Part shown: piece by piece, positions 1 through 10,945 of the stretch
Position numbering within the stretch: position 1 is the stretch's first letter
How the letters are laid out: each line of letters begins with the position of its first letter
Assembly (NCBI RefSeq): GCF_000003605.2
Contig: NW_003130559.1
Location: 1 to 18,150 of the forward strand
Origin: Saccoglossus kowalevskii
Taxonomy: Eukaryota; Hemichordata; Enteropneusta; Harrimaniidae
Direction: 5' to 3'
Length of the DNA stretch: 18,150 nucleotides
Position numbers and translations under genes: made by a program
Notes under the pieces: model-generated
Told to the model about the DNA's origin: nothing
The model's database searches: none
What the model saw: only the letters and a program-made list of their open reading frames with translations

Positions 1-118
1 CAGTGCAAAGGTCATAATGAATATTAAAATTAAGTGGGCGGAAGGAAAATTGTATAGGAGACAAGCTGGAGTCTCGTGTGGGCGATAGCGATAACACCGG
101 GACGAATTGGTCTGGATA
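1..118. other. Left unique flanking DNA
   Basis: Non-repetitive sequence outside the element. It shares no visible similarity with the right flank, apart from the TA bases next to the inverted repeats. No supportable gene is visible. A minus-strand reading frame overlaps it (30-269), but most of that frame lies in the inverted repeat and it looks fortuitous. The short length prevents any judgement of what locus the element entered. Confidence 0.8.
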
Positions 119-120
119 TA
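119..120. repeat. Possible target-site duplication, left copy (TA)
   Basis: TA lies directly outside the TTACCCC tip of the left inverted repeat, and TA also follows the GGGGTAA tip on the right. Because TA is its own reverse complement, it also looks like a 2-bp extension of the inverted repeat. A TA duplication is known for Tc1/mariner-type elements. An alternative cut giving AT (120-121 and 17017+1000-18018, that is 18017-18018) with a TACCCC tip fits the bases equally well. I prefer TA because the first 13-bp motif of the inverted repeat then begins exactly at the tip. Confidence 0.5.
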
Positions 121-244
121 TTACCCCTCGCATAGGGCTTTTTTGCTACTAGCAAACGATACATTTTACCACTCGCATATGCCGTTTTTACCACTAGCAT
201 ATGGCATATTTTGCTACTTGCGACTCGCAACTTGGTACTCGCAT
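121..244 (+). repeat. Seven 13-bp quasi-palindromic motifs in the left inverted repeat
   Basis: Copies start at 121, 143, 166, 188, 211, 218 and 232. Each has a central C with mirrored arms, consensus TTRCYACTMGCAT. Two are perfect interrupted palindromes: TTGCTA-C-TAGCAA at 143-155 and TTGCGA-C-TCGCAA at 218-230. The spacings of 22, 23, 22 and 23 bp are close to two helical turns, so the copies would lie on one face of the DNA. The copy at 218 is an out-of-phase extra that overlaps its neighbour. Binding of a dimeric protein such as a transposase is a reasonable inference from this layout but is not shown by the sequence. Confidence 0.75.
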
Positions 245-273
245 ACGGCACTATTTCTAGGTCGTACATACCT
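121..273 (+). repeat. Left terminal inverted repeat, 153 bp
   Basis: It is the reverse complement of 17865-18017 at 152 of 153 positions; the single difference is C at 162 where the right copy gives T. Outward, the match stops after the bordering TA (118 is A, against G on the right). Inward, it stops at 273, where the tandem array begins. The sequence is built from three imperfect 45-bp repeats (121-165, 166-210, 211-255) and an 18-bp tail (256-273). The first two 45-mers agree at 34 of 45 positions; the third is more diverged. The near identity of the two ends points to recent insertion or to conversion between the ends. Confidence 0.93.
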
Positions 274-371
274 CAGCAGAACCTCAAACTAGTAATATTA
301 ATGTATTACTAGTCTGAGGCAGAATGTATGACACTGATGATCCCAACAATCATTCAGTGATGCAGCAGAAT

Positions 372-407
372 CTCAGACTAGTAATATTAATGTATTACTA
401 GTCTGAG
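372..407. repeat. 36-bp inverted repeat in the unit (representative)
   Basis: The arms are CTCAGACTAGTAATA and TATTACTAGTCTGAG, perfectly complementary over 15 bp, with a six-base loop TTAATG. It recurs once per unit across the array. Many units carry G to A at the fifth arm base, or G to T in the closing CTGAG, each costing one outer pair. The inner part, CTAGTAATA and its complement, is nearly invariant. It could extrude as a cruciform, fold as a hairpin in single-stranded DNA or RNA, or be a two-fold symmetric protein site. No T-run follows, so it is not a bacterial-type terminator. Confidence 0.92.
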
Positions 408-420
408 GTAGAATGTATGA

Positions 421-448
421 CACTGATGATCCCAACAATCATTCAGTG
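421..448. repeat. 28-bp imperfect inverted repeat in the unit (representative)
   Basis: CACTGA pairs with TCAGTG at the outside. Inside it TGAT pairs with ATCA, with one unpaired T on the right arm and a loop of CCCAACA. Units with GACC and CACTC at the inner positions lose the last pair. It is weaker and more variable than the 36-bp inverted repeat upstream in the same unit. Confidence 0.75.
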
Positions 449-456
449 ACTCAGCA
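446..456 (+). promoter_or_regulatory. AP-1/antioxidant-response-like motif at unit junctions (representative)
   Basis: GTGACTCAGCA spans the join between two units. It contains TGACTCA, the known AP-1/GCN4 core, and fits the antioxidant-response pattern RTGACnnnGCR bound by CNC-Maf bZIP proteins. It is present at junctions of the CT type and absent from those of the TG type (GTGATGCAGCA). Many junctions across the array have the intact form. Whether any protein binds here is unknown; the match is to a short motif and may be fortuitous. Confidence 0.35.
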
Positions 457-1444
457 GAATCTCAGACTAGTAATATTAATGTATTACTAGTCTGAGGCAG
501 AATGTATGACACTGATGATCCCAACACTCATTCAGTGACTCAGCAGAATCTCAAACTAGTAATATTAATGTATTACTAGTCTGAGGCAGAATGTATGACA
601 CTGATGACCCAAACACTCATTCAGTGATGCAGCAGAATCTCAGACTAGTAATATTAATGTATTACTAGTCTGAGGCAGAATGTATGACACTGATGATCCC
701 AACAATCATTCAGTGATGCAGCAGAATCTCAGACTAGTAATATTAATGTATTACTAGTCTGAGGCAGAATGTATGACACTGATGATCTCAACAATCATTC
801 AGTGATGCAGCAGAATCTCAAACTAGTAATATTAATGTATTACTAGTCTGAGGTAGAATGTATGACACTGATGATCCCAACACTCATTCAGTGACTCAGC
901 AGAATCTCAAACTAGTAATATTAATGTATTACTAGTCTGAGGTAGAATGTATGACACTGATGATCCCAACAATCATTCAGTGACTCAGCAGAATCTCAGA
1001 CTAGTAATATTAATGTATTACTAGTCTGAGGCAGAATGTATGACACTGATGATCCCAACACTCATTCAGTGACTCAGCAGAATCTCAGACTAGTAATATT
1101 AATGTATTACTAGTCTGAGGCAGAATGTATGACACTGATGATCCCAACACTCATTCAGTGACTCAGCAGAATCTCAGACTAGTAATATTAATGTATTACT
1201 AGTCTGAGGCAGAATGTATGACACTGATGATCCCAACACTCATTCAGTGACTCAGCAGAATCTCAGACTAGTAATATTAATGTATTACTAGTCTGAGGCA
1301 GAATGTATGACACTGATGATCCCAACAATCATTCGGTGATACAGCAGAGTCTCAGACTTGTAATATTAATGTATTACTAGTCTTAGGCAAAATGTATGAC
1401 ACTGATGATCCCAACACTCATTCAGTGACTCAGCAGAATCTCAG

Positions 1445-1973
1445 ACTAGTAATATTAATGTATTACTAGTCTGAGGCAGAATGTATGACACTGATGATCC
1501 CAACAATCATTCAGTGATGCAGCAGAATCTCAGACTAGTAATATTAATGTATTACTAGTCTGAGGCAGAATGTATGACACTGATGACCCCAACAATCATT
1601 CAGTGACTCAGCAGAATCTCAGACTAGTAATATTAATGTATTACTAGTCTGAGGCAGAATGTATGACACTGATGACCCCAACACTCATTCAGTGATGCAG
1701 CAGAATCTCAGACTAGTAATATTAATGTATTACTAGTCTGAGGCAGAATGTATGACACTGATGACCCCAACAATCATTCAGTGACTCAGCAGAATCTCAG
1801 ACTAGTAATATTAATGTATTACTAGTCTGAGGCAGAATATATGACACTGATGACCCCAACACTCATTCAGTGATGCAGCAGAATCTCAGACTAGTAATAT
1901 TAATGTATTACTAGTCTGAGGCAGAATGTATGACACTGATGACACAAACACTCATTCAGTGACTCAGCAGAAT
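1445..1973 (+). repeat. 0.5-kb block of alternating unit types (partner 11412-11940)
   Basis: It matches 11412-11940 at an offset of 9967 bp: 112 units minus the net 1-bp loss near 2100. One difference was seen (1839). Within the block, junctions of the TG and CT types alternate strictly, giving a 178-bp dimer pattern. It shares the rare GACACAAAC variant (1941/11908). Confidence 0.75.
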
Positions 1974-2053
1974 CTCAAACTAGTAATATTAATGTATTAC
2001 TAGTCTGAGGCAGAATGTATGACACTGATGACCCCAACAATCATTCAGTGATG

Positions 2054-2230
2054 CAGCAGAATCTCAGACTAGTAATATTAATGTATTACTAGTCTGAGGC
2101 AGAATGTATGACACTCAGATGACCCCAACAATCATTCAGTGACTCAGCAGACCTCAAACTAGTAATATTAGTGTATTACTAGTCTGAGCAGATGTATGAC
2201 ACTGATGACCCAAACACTCATTCAGTGATG
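2054..2230 (+). repeat. Two adjacent length-variant units (91 and 86 bp)
   Basis: The unit at 2054-2144 has two extra bases (CA at 2116-2117, giving ACTCAGATG). The next, 2145-2230, lacks three: one near 2151 (CAGACCTC) and two in CTGAGCAGATG near 2190. It also has A to G at 2171, inside the otherwise conserved palindrome core. The same 2-bp insertion reappears at 17091-17092 without the neighbouring deletions. The cluster of changes in one short stretch could be a decayed unit or a sequencing/assembly fault. Confidence 0.85.
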
Positions 2231-2853
2231 CAGCAGAATCTCAGACTAGTAATATTAATGTATTACTAGTCTGAGGCAGAATGTATGACACTGGTGATCC
2301 CAACAATCATTCAGTGACTCAGCAGAATCTCAGACTAGTAATATTAATGTATTACTAGTCTTAGGCAGAATGTATGACACTGATGATCCCAACAATCATT
2401 CAGTGACTCAGCAGAATCTCAGACTAGTAATATTAATGTATTACTAGTCTTAGGCAGAATGTATGACACTGGTGATCCCAACAATCATTCAGTGACTCAG
2501 CAGAATCTCAGACTAGTAATATTAATGTATTACTAGTCTTAGGCAGAATGTATGACACTGATGATCCCAACAATCATTCAGTGATGCAGCAGAATCTCAG
2601 ACTAGTAATATTAATGTATTACTAGTCTGAGGCAGAATACATGACACTGATGACCCCAACACTCATTCAGTGACTCAGCAGAATATCAAACTAGTAATAT
2701 TAATGTATTACTAGTCTGAGGTAGAATGTATGACACTGATGACCCCAACACTCATTCAGTGATTCAGCAGAATCTCAGACTAGTAATATTAATGTATTAC
2801 TAGTCTGAGGCAGAATGTATGAGACTGATGATCCCAAGAATCATTCAGTGATG

Positions 2854-3628
2854 CAGCAGAATCTCAGACTAGTAATATTAATGTATTACTAGTCTGAGGC
2901 AGAATACATGACACTGATGACCCCAACACTCATTCAGTGACTCAGCAGTATATCAAACTAGTAATATTAATGTATTACTAGTCTGAGGTAGAATGTATGA
3001 CACTGACGACCCCAACACTCATTCAGTGACTCAGCAGAATCTCAGACTAGTAATATTAATGTATTACTGGTCTGAGGCAGAATGTATGACACTGATGACC
3101 CCAACAATCATTCAGTGATGCAGCAGAATCTCAGACTAGTAATATTAATGTATTACTAGTCTGAGGCAGAATACATGACACTGATGACCCCAACACTCAT
3201 TCAGTGACTCAACAGAATCTCAGACTAGTAATATTAATGTATTACTAGTCTGAGGCAGAATGTATGACACTGATGACCCAAACACTCATTCAGTGACTCA
3301 GCAGAATCTCAAACTAGTAATATTAATGTATTACTAGTCTGAGGCAGAATGTATGACACTGATGACCCAAACACTCATTCAGTGATGCAGCAGAATCTCA
3401 GACTAGTAATATTAATGTATTACTAGTCTGAGGCAGAATGTATGACACTGGTGATCCCAACAATCATTCAGTGACTCAGCAGAATCTCAGACTAGTAATA
3501 TTAATGTATTACTAGTCTTAGGCAGAATGTATGACACTGATGATCCCAACAATCATTCAGTGACTCAGCAGAATCTCAGACTAGTAATATTAATGTATTA
3601 CTAGTCTTAGGCAGAATGTATGACACTG
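2854..3628 (+). repeat. 0.8-kb multi-unit block (partner 8550-9324)
   Basis: It matches 8550-9324 at an offset of exactly 64 units (5696 bp), with one difference seen (A at 3212, in CTCAACAG). It carries GACGAC and ACTGGTC, so the same ancestral segment occurs four times in the array: near 3005, 8701, 10214 and 16201. Confidence 0.8.
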
Positions 3629-4025
3629 ATGACCCCAACACTCATTCAGTGACTCAGCAGAACCTCAAACTAGTAATATTAATGTATTACTAGTCTGAGG
3701 CAGAATGTATGACACTGATGATCCCAACAATCATTCAGTGATGCAGCAGAATCTCAGACTAGTAATATTAATGTATTACTAGTCTGAGGTAGAATGTATG
3801 ACACTGATGATCCCAACACTCATTCAGTGACTCAGCAGAATCTCAGACTAGTAATATTAATGTATTACTAGTCTGAGGCAGAATGTATGACACTGATGAT
3901 CCCAACACTCATTCAGTGACTCAGCAGAATCTCAAACTAGTAATATTAATGTATTACTAGTCTGAGGCAGAATGTATGACACTGATGACCCAAACACTCA
4001 TTCAGTGATGCAGCAGAATCTCAGA

Positions 4026-5123
4026 CTAGTAATATTAATGTATTACTAGTCTGAGGCAGAATGTATGACACTGATGATCCCAACAATCATTCAGTGATGC
4101 AGCAGTATCTCAGACTAGTAATATTAATGTATTACTAGTCTGAGACAGAATGTATGACACTGATGACCCCAACACTCATTCAGTGACTCAGCAGAACCTC
4201 AAACTAGTAATATTAATGTATTACTAGTCTGAGGCAGAATACATGACAATGATGACCCCAACACTCATTCAGTGACTCAGCAGAATCTCAAACTAGTAAT
4301 ATTAATGTATTACTAGTCTGAGGCAGAATGTATGACACTGATGACCCAAACACTCATTCAGTGACTCAGCAGAATCTCAAACTAGTAATATTAATGTATT
4401 ACTAGTCTGAGGCAGAATGTATGACACTGATGATCCCAACAATCATTCAGTGATGCAGCAGAATCTCAAACTAGTAATATTAATGTATTACTAGTCTGAG
4501 GCAGAATGTATGAGACTGATGACCCAAACACTCATTCAGTGACTCAGCAGAATCTCAAACTAGTAATATTAATGTATTACTAGTCTGAGGCAGAATGTAT
4601 GACACTGATGACCCAAACACTCATTCAGTGATGCAGCAGAATCTCAGACTAGTAATATTAATGTATTACTAGTCTGAGGCAGAATGTATGACACTGGTGA
4701 TCCCAACAATCATTCAGTGACTCAGCAGAATCTCAGACTAGTAATATTAATGTATTACTAGTCTTAGGCAGAATGTATGACACTGATGATCCCAACAATC
4801 ATTCAGTGACTCAGCAGAATCTCAGACTAGTAATATTAATGTATTACTAGTCTTAGGCAGAATGTATGACACTGATGATCCCAACAATCATTCAGTGACT
4901 CAGCAGAATCTCAGACTAGTAATATTAATGTATTACTAGTCTTAGGCAGAATGTATGACACTGATGATCCCAACAATCATTCAGTGATGCAGCAGAATCT
5001 CAGACTAGTAATATTAATGTATTACTAGTCTGAGGCAGAATACATGACACTGATGACCCCAACACTCATTCAGTGACTCAGCAGAAACTCAAACTAGTAA
5101 TATTAATGTATTACTAGTCTGAG
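4026..5123 (+). repeat. 1.1-kb multi-unit block (partner 5984-7081)
   Basis: It matches 5984-7081 at an offset of exactly 22 units (1958 bp), with about three differences seen (4442, 4469, 4514). Shared rare variants include CAGTATCTC (4103/6061), TGAGACAG (4141/6099) and ATGACAATG (near 4247/6205). Confidence 0.8.
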
Positions 5124-8100
5124 GCAGAATGTATGACACTGGTGATCCCAACAATCATTCAGTGACTCAGCAGAATCTCAGACTAGTAATATTAATGTAT
5201 TACTAGTCTTAGGCAGAATGTATGACACTGATGATCCCAACAATCATTCAGTGACTCAGCAGAATCTCAGACTAGTAATATTAATGTATTACTAGTCTTA
5301 GGCAGAATGTATGACACTGATGATCCCAACAATCATTCAGTGACTCAGCAGAATCTCAGACTAGTAATATTAATGTATTACTAGTCTGAGGCAGAATGTA
5401 TGACACTGATGACCCCAACACTCATTCAGTGACTCAGCAGAATCTCAAACTAGTAATATTAATGTATTACTAGTCTGAGGCAGAATGTATGACACTGATG
5501 ATCCCAACAATCATTCAGTGACTCAGCAGAATCTCAGACTAGTAATATTAATGTATTACTAGTCTTAGGCAGAATGTATGACACTGATGATCCCAACAAT
5601 CATTCAGTGATGCAGCAGAATCTCAGACTAGTAATATTAATGTATTACTAGTCTGAGGCAGAATACATGACACTGATGACCCCAACACTCATTCAGTGAC
5701 TCAGCAGAATCTCAAACTAGTAATATTAATGTATTACTAGTCTGAGGTAGAATGTATGACACTGATGACCCCAACAATCATTCAGTGACTCAGCAGAATC
5801 TCAAACTAGTAATATTAATGTATTACTAGTCTTAGGCAGAATGTATGACACTGATGATCCCAACAATCATTCAGTGATGCAGCAGAATCTCAGACTAGTA
5901 ATATTAATGTATTACTAGTCTGAGGCAGAATACATGACACTGATGACCCCAACAATCATTCAGTGACTCAGCAGAACCTCAAGCTAGTAATATTAATGTA
6001 TTACTAGTCTGAGGCAGAATGTATGACACTGATGATCCCAACAATCATTCAGTGATGCAGCAGTATCTCAGACTAGTAATATTAATGTATTACTAGTCTG
6101 AGACAGAATGTATGACACTGATGACCCCAACACTCATTCAGTGACTCAGCAGAACCTCAAACTAGTAATATTAATGTATTACTAGTCTGAGGCAGAATAC
6201 ATGACAATGATGACCCCAACACTCATTCAGTGACTCAGCAGAATCTCAAACTAGTAATATTAATGTATTACTAGTCTGAGGCAGAATGTATGACACTGAT
6301 GACCCAAACACTCATTCAGTGACTCAGCAGAATCTCAAACTAGTAATATTAATGTATTACTAGTCTGAGGCAGAATGTATGACACTGATGATCCCAACAC
6401 TCATTCAGTGATGCAGCAGAATCTCAGACTAGTAATATTAATGTATTACTAGTCTGAGGCAGAATGTATGACACTGATGACCCAAACACTCATTCAGTGA
6501 CTCAGCAGAATCTCAAACTAGTAATATTAATGTATTACTAGTCTGAGGCAGAATGTATGACACTGATGACCCAAACACTCATTCAGTGATGCAGCAGAAT
6601 CTCAGACTAGTAATATTAATGTATTACTAGTCTGAGGCAGAATGTATGACACTGGTGATCCCAACAATCATTCAGTGACTCAGCAGAATCTCAGACTAGT
6701 AATATTAATGTATTACTAGTCTTAGGCAGAATGTATGACACTGATGATCCCAACAATCATTCAGTGACTCAGCAGAATCTCAGACTAGTAATATTAATGT
6801 ATTACTAGTCTTAGGCAGAATGTATGACACTGATGATCCCAACAATCATTCAGTGACTCAGCAGAATCTCAGACTAGTAATATTAATGTATTACTAGTCT
6901 TAGGCAGAATGTATGACACTGATGATCCCAACAATCATTCAGTGATGCAGCAGAATCTCAGACTAGTAATATTAATGTATTACTAGTCTGAGGCAGAATA
7001 CATGACACTGATGACCCCAACACTCATTCAGTGACTCAGCAGAAACTCAAACTAGTAATATTAATGTATTACTAGTCTGAGATAGAATGTATGACACTGA
7101 TGATCCCAACAATCATTCATTGACTCAGCAGAATCTCAAACTAGTAATATTAATGTATTACTAGTCTGAGGCAGAATGTATGACACTGATGATCCCAACA
7201 ATCATTCAGTGACTCAGCAGAATCTCAGACTAGTAATATTAATGTATTACTAGTCTTAGGCAGAATGTATGACACTGATGATCCCAACAATCATTCAGTG
7301 ATGCAGCAGAATCTCAGACTAGTAATATTAATGTATTACTAGTCTGAGGCAGAATACATGACACTGATGACCCCAACACTCATTCAGTGACTCAGCAGAA
7401 TCTCAAACTAATAATATTAATGTATTACTAGTCTGAGGTAGAATGTATGACACTGATGACCCCAACAATCATTCAGTGACTCAGCAGAATCTCAAACTAG
7501 TAATATTAATGTATTACTAGTCTTAGGCAGAATGTATGACACTGATGATCCCAACAATCATTCAGTGATGCAGCAGAATCTCAGACTAGTAATATTAATG
7601 TATTACTAGTCTGAGGCAGAATACATGACACTGATGACCCCAACACTCATTCAGTGACTCAGCAGAATCTCAAACTAGTAATATTAATGTATTACTAGTC
7701 TGAGGCAGAATGTATGACACTGATGATCCCAACAATCATTCAGTGATGCAGCAGAATCTCAGACTAGTAATATTAATGTATTACTAGTCTGAGGCAGAAT
7801 GTATGACACTGATGATCCCAACAATCATTCAGTGACTCAGCAGAACCTCAAACTAGTAATATTAATGTATTACTAGTCTGAGGCAGAATGTATGACACTG
7901 ATGATCCCAACAATCATTCAGTGATGCAGCAGAATCTCAGACTAGTAATATTAATGTATTACTAGTCTGAGGCAGAATGTATGACACTGATGACCCCAAC
8001 ACTCATTCAGTGACTCAGCAGAACCTCAAACTAGTAATATTAATGTATTACTAGTCTGAGGCAGAATACATGACACTGATGACCCCAACACTCATTCAGT

Positions 8101-9849
8101 GACTCAGCAGAATCTCAAACTAGTAATATTAATGTATTACTAGTCTGAGGCAGAATGTATGACACTGATGACCCAAACACTCATTCAGTGACTCAGCAGA
8201 ATCTCAAACTAGTAATATTAATGTATTACTAGTCTGAGGCAGAATGTATGACACTGATGATCCCAACAATCATTCAGTGATGCAGCAGAATCTCAAACTA
8301 GTAATATTAATGTATTACTAGTCTGAGGCAGAATGTATGAGACTGATGATCCCAAGAATCATTCAGTGATGCAGCAGAATCTCAGACTAGTAATATTAAT
8401 GTATTACTAGTCTGAGGCAGAATACATGACACTGATGACCCCAACACTCATTCAGTGACTCAGCAGAATATCAAACTAGTAATATTAATGTATTACTAGT
8501 CTGAGGTAGAATGTATGACACTGATGACCCCAACACTCATTCAGTGATTCAGCAGAATCTCAGACTAGTAATATTAATGTATTACTAGTCTGAGGCAGAA
8601 TACATGACACTGATGACCCCAACACTCATTCAGTGACTCAGCAGTATATCAAACTAGTAATATTAATGTATTACTAGTCTGAGGTAGAATGTATGACACT
8701 GACGACCCCAACACTCATTCAGTGACTCAGCAGAATCTCAGACTAGTAATATTAATGTATTACTGGTCTGAGGCAGAATGTATGACACTGATGACCCCAA
8801 CAATCATTCAGTGATGCAGCAGAATCTCAGACTAGTAATATTAATGTATTACTAGTCTGAGGCAGAATACATGACACTGATGACCCCAACACTCATTCAG
8901 TGACTCAGCAGAATCTCAGACTAGTAATATTAATGTATTACTAGTCTGAGGCAGAATGTATGACACTGATGACCCAAACACTCATTCAGTGACTCAGCAG
9001 AATCTCAAACTAGTAATATTAATGTATTACTAGTCTGAGGCAGAATGTATGACACTGATGACCCAAACACTCATTCAGTGATGCAGCAGAATCTCAGACT
9101 AGTAATATTAATGTATTACTAGTCTGAGGCAGAATGTATGACACTGGTGATCCCAACAATCATTCAGTGACTCAGCAGAATCTCAGACTAGTAATATTAA
9201 TGTATTACTAGTCTTAGGCAGAATGTATGACACTGATGATCCCAACAATCATTCAGTGACTCAGCAGAATCTCAGACTAGTAATATTAATGTATTACTAG
9301 TCTTAGGCAGAATGTATGACACTGGTGATCCCAACAATCATTCAGTGACTCAGCAGAATCTCAGACTAGTAATATTAATGTATTACTAGTCTTAGGCAGA
9401 ATGTATGACACTGATGATCCCAACAATCATTCAGTGATGCAGCAGAATCTCAGACTAGTAATATTAATGTATTACTAGTCTGAGGCAGAATACATGACAC
9501 TGATGACCCCAACACTCATTCAGTGACTCAGCAGAAACTCAAACTAGTAATATTAATGTATTACTAGTCTGAGGCAGAATGTATGACACTGGTGATCCCA
9601 ACAATCATTCAGTGACTCAGCAGAATCTCAGACTAGTAATATTAATGTATTACTAGTCTTAGGCAGAATGTATGACACTGATGATCCCAACAATCATTCA
9701 GTGACTCAGCAGAATCTCAGACTAGTAATATTAATGTATTACTAGTCTTAGGCAGAATGTATGACACTGATGATCCCAACAATCATTCAGTGACTCAGCA
9801 GAATCTCAGACTAGTAATATTAATGTATTACTAGTCTGAGGCAGAATGT

Positions 9850-10945
9850 ATGACACTGATGACCCCAACACTCATTCAGTGACTCAGCAGAATATCAAAC
9901 TAGTAATATTAATGTATTACTAGTCTGAGGTAGAATGTATGACACTGATGACCCCAACACTCATTCAGTGACTCAGCAGAATCTCAGACTAGTAATATTA
10001 ATGTATTACTAGTCTGAGGCAGAATGTATGAGACTGATGATCCCAAGAATCATTCAGTGATGCAGCAGAATATCAGACTAGTAATATTAATGTATTACTA
10101 GTCTGAGGCAGAATACATGACACTGATGACCCCAACACTCATTCAGTGACTCAGCAGTATATCAAACTAGTAATATTAATGTATTACTAGTCTGAGGTAG
10201 AATGTATGACACTGACGACCCCAACACTCATTCAGTGACTCAGCAGAATCTCAGACTAGTAATATTAATGTATTACTGGTCTGAGGCAGAATGTATGACA
10301 CTGATGACCCCAACAATCATTCAGTGATGCAGCAGAATCTCAGACTAGTAATATTAATGTATTACTAGTCTGAGGCAGAATACATGACACTGATGACCCC
10401 AACACTCATTCAGTGACTCAGCAGAATCTCATACTAGTAATATTAATGTATTACTAGTCTGAGGTAGAATGTATGACACTGATGATCCCAACACTCATTC
10501 AGTGACTCAGCAGAATCTCAGACTAGTAATATTAATGTATTACTAGTCTGAGGCAGAATGTATGACACTGATGATCCCAACACTCATTCAGTGACTCAGC
10601 AGAATCTCAGACTAGTAATATTAATGTATTACTAGTCTGAGGCAGAATGTATGACACTGATGATCCCAACACTTATTCAGTGACTCAGCAGAATCTCAGA
10701 CTAGTAATATTAATGTATTACTAGTCTGAGGCAGAATGTATGACACTGATGATCCCAACACTCATTCAGTGACTCAGCAGAATCTCAGACTAGTAATATT
10801 AATGTATTACTAGTCTGAGGCAGAATGTATGACACTGATGATCCCAACACTCATTCAGTGACTCAGCAGAATCTCAGACTAGTAATATTAATGTATTACT
10901 AGTCTGAGGCAGAATGTATGACACTGATGATCCCAACAATCATTC
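9850..10945 (+). repeat. 1.1-kb multi-unit block (partner 15837-16932)
   Basis: It matches 15837-16932 at an offset of 5987 bp (67 units plus 24 bp). One difference was seen: T at 10673, in ACTTATTC. The block includes the rare variants GACGAC (10214/16201), ACTGGTC (10278/16265) and CTCATACTAG (near 10431/16418). It ends with a homogeneous run of nearly identical units. Confidence 0.83.

Larger units (their letters stand above)
363..451 (+). repeat. Representative 89-bp satellite unit
   Basis: This unit serves as a coordinate guide: unit position 1 is 363. Positions 3-9 and 46-52 are both GCAGAAT and split the unit into halves of 43 and 46 bp. The first half contains the 36-bp inverted repeat (positions 10-45) and the second the 28-bp inverted repeat (positions 59-86). 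Thus 64 of 89 bases lie within inverted repeats. The unit has ACTAGT in each arm of the larger stem and AATATT near its centre. Confidence 0.92.

Noticed and set aside
30-269. A minus-strand open frame of 79 residues at the left end
   Set aside because: It is mostly the opposite strand of the same inverted repeat, with the same 15-residue periodicity and no recognisable domain or start context.
107-292. A plus-strand open frame over the left inverted repeat (61 residues), with the same peptide on the minus strand at the right end (17855-18064)
   Set aside because: Both are translations of the same inverted repeat. The 45-bp period equals 15 codons, which keeps a frame open and gives a periodic, hydrophobic, domain-free peptide. 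Neither frame ends in a recognisable gene context.
372-407. Intrinsic transcription terminators
   Set aside because: The stem is long enough, but it is AT-rich in its inner half and is followed by GCAGAATG with no T-run; it recurs in every unit.
372-407. Compensatory base changes proving an RNA hairpin
   Set aside because: The common arm variants (G to A at unit position 14, G to T at position 43) are not matched by complementary changes in the other arm and can even occur together (for example near 5800).
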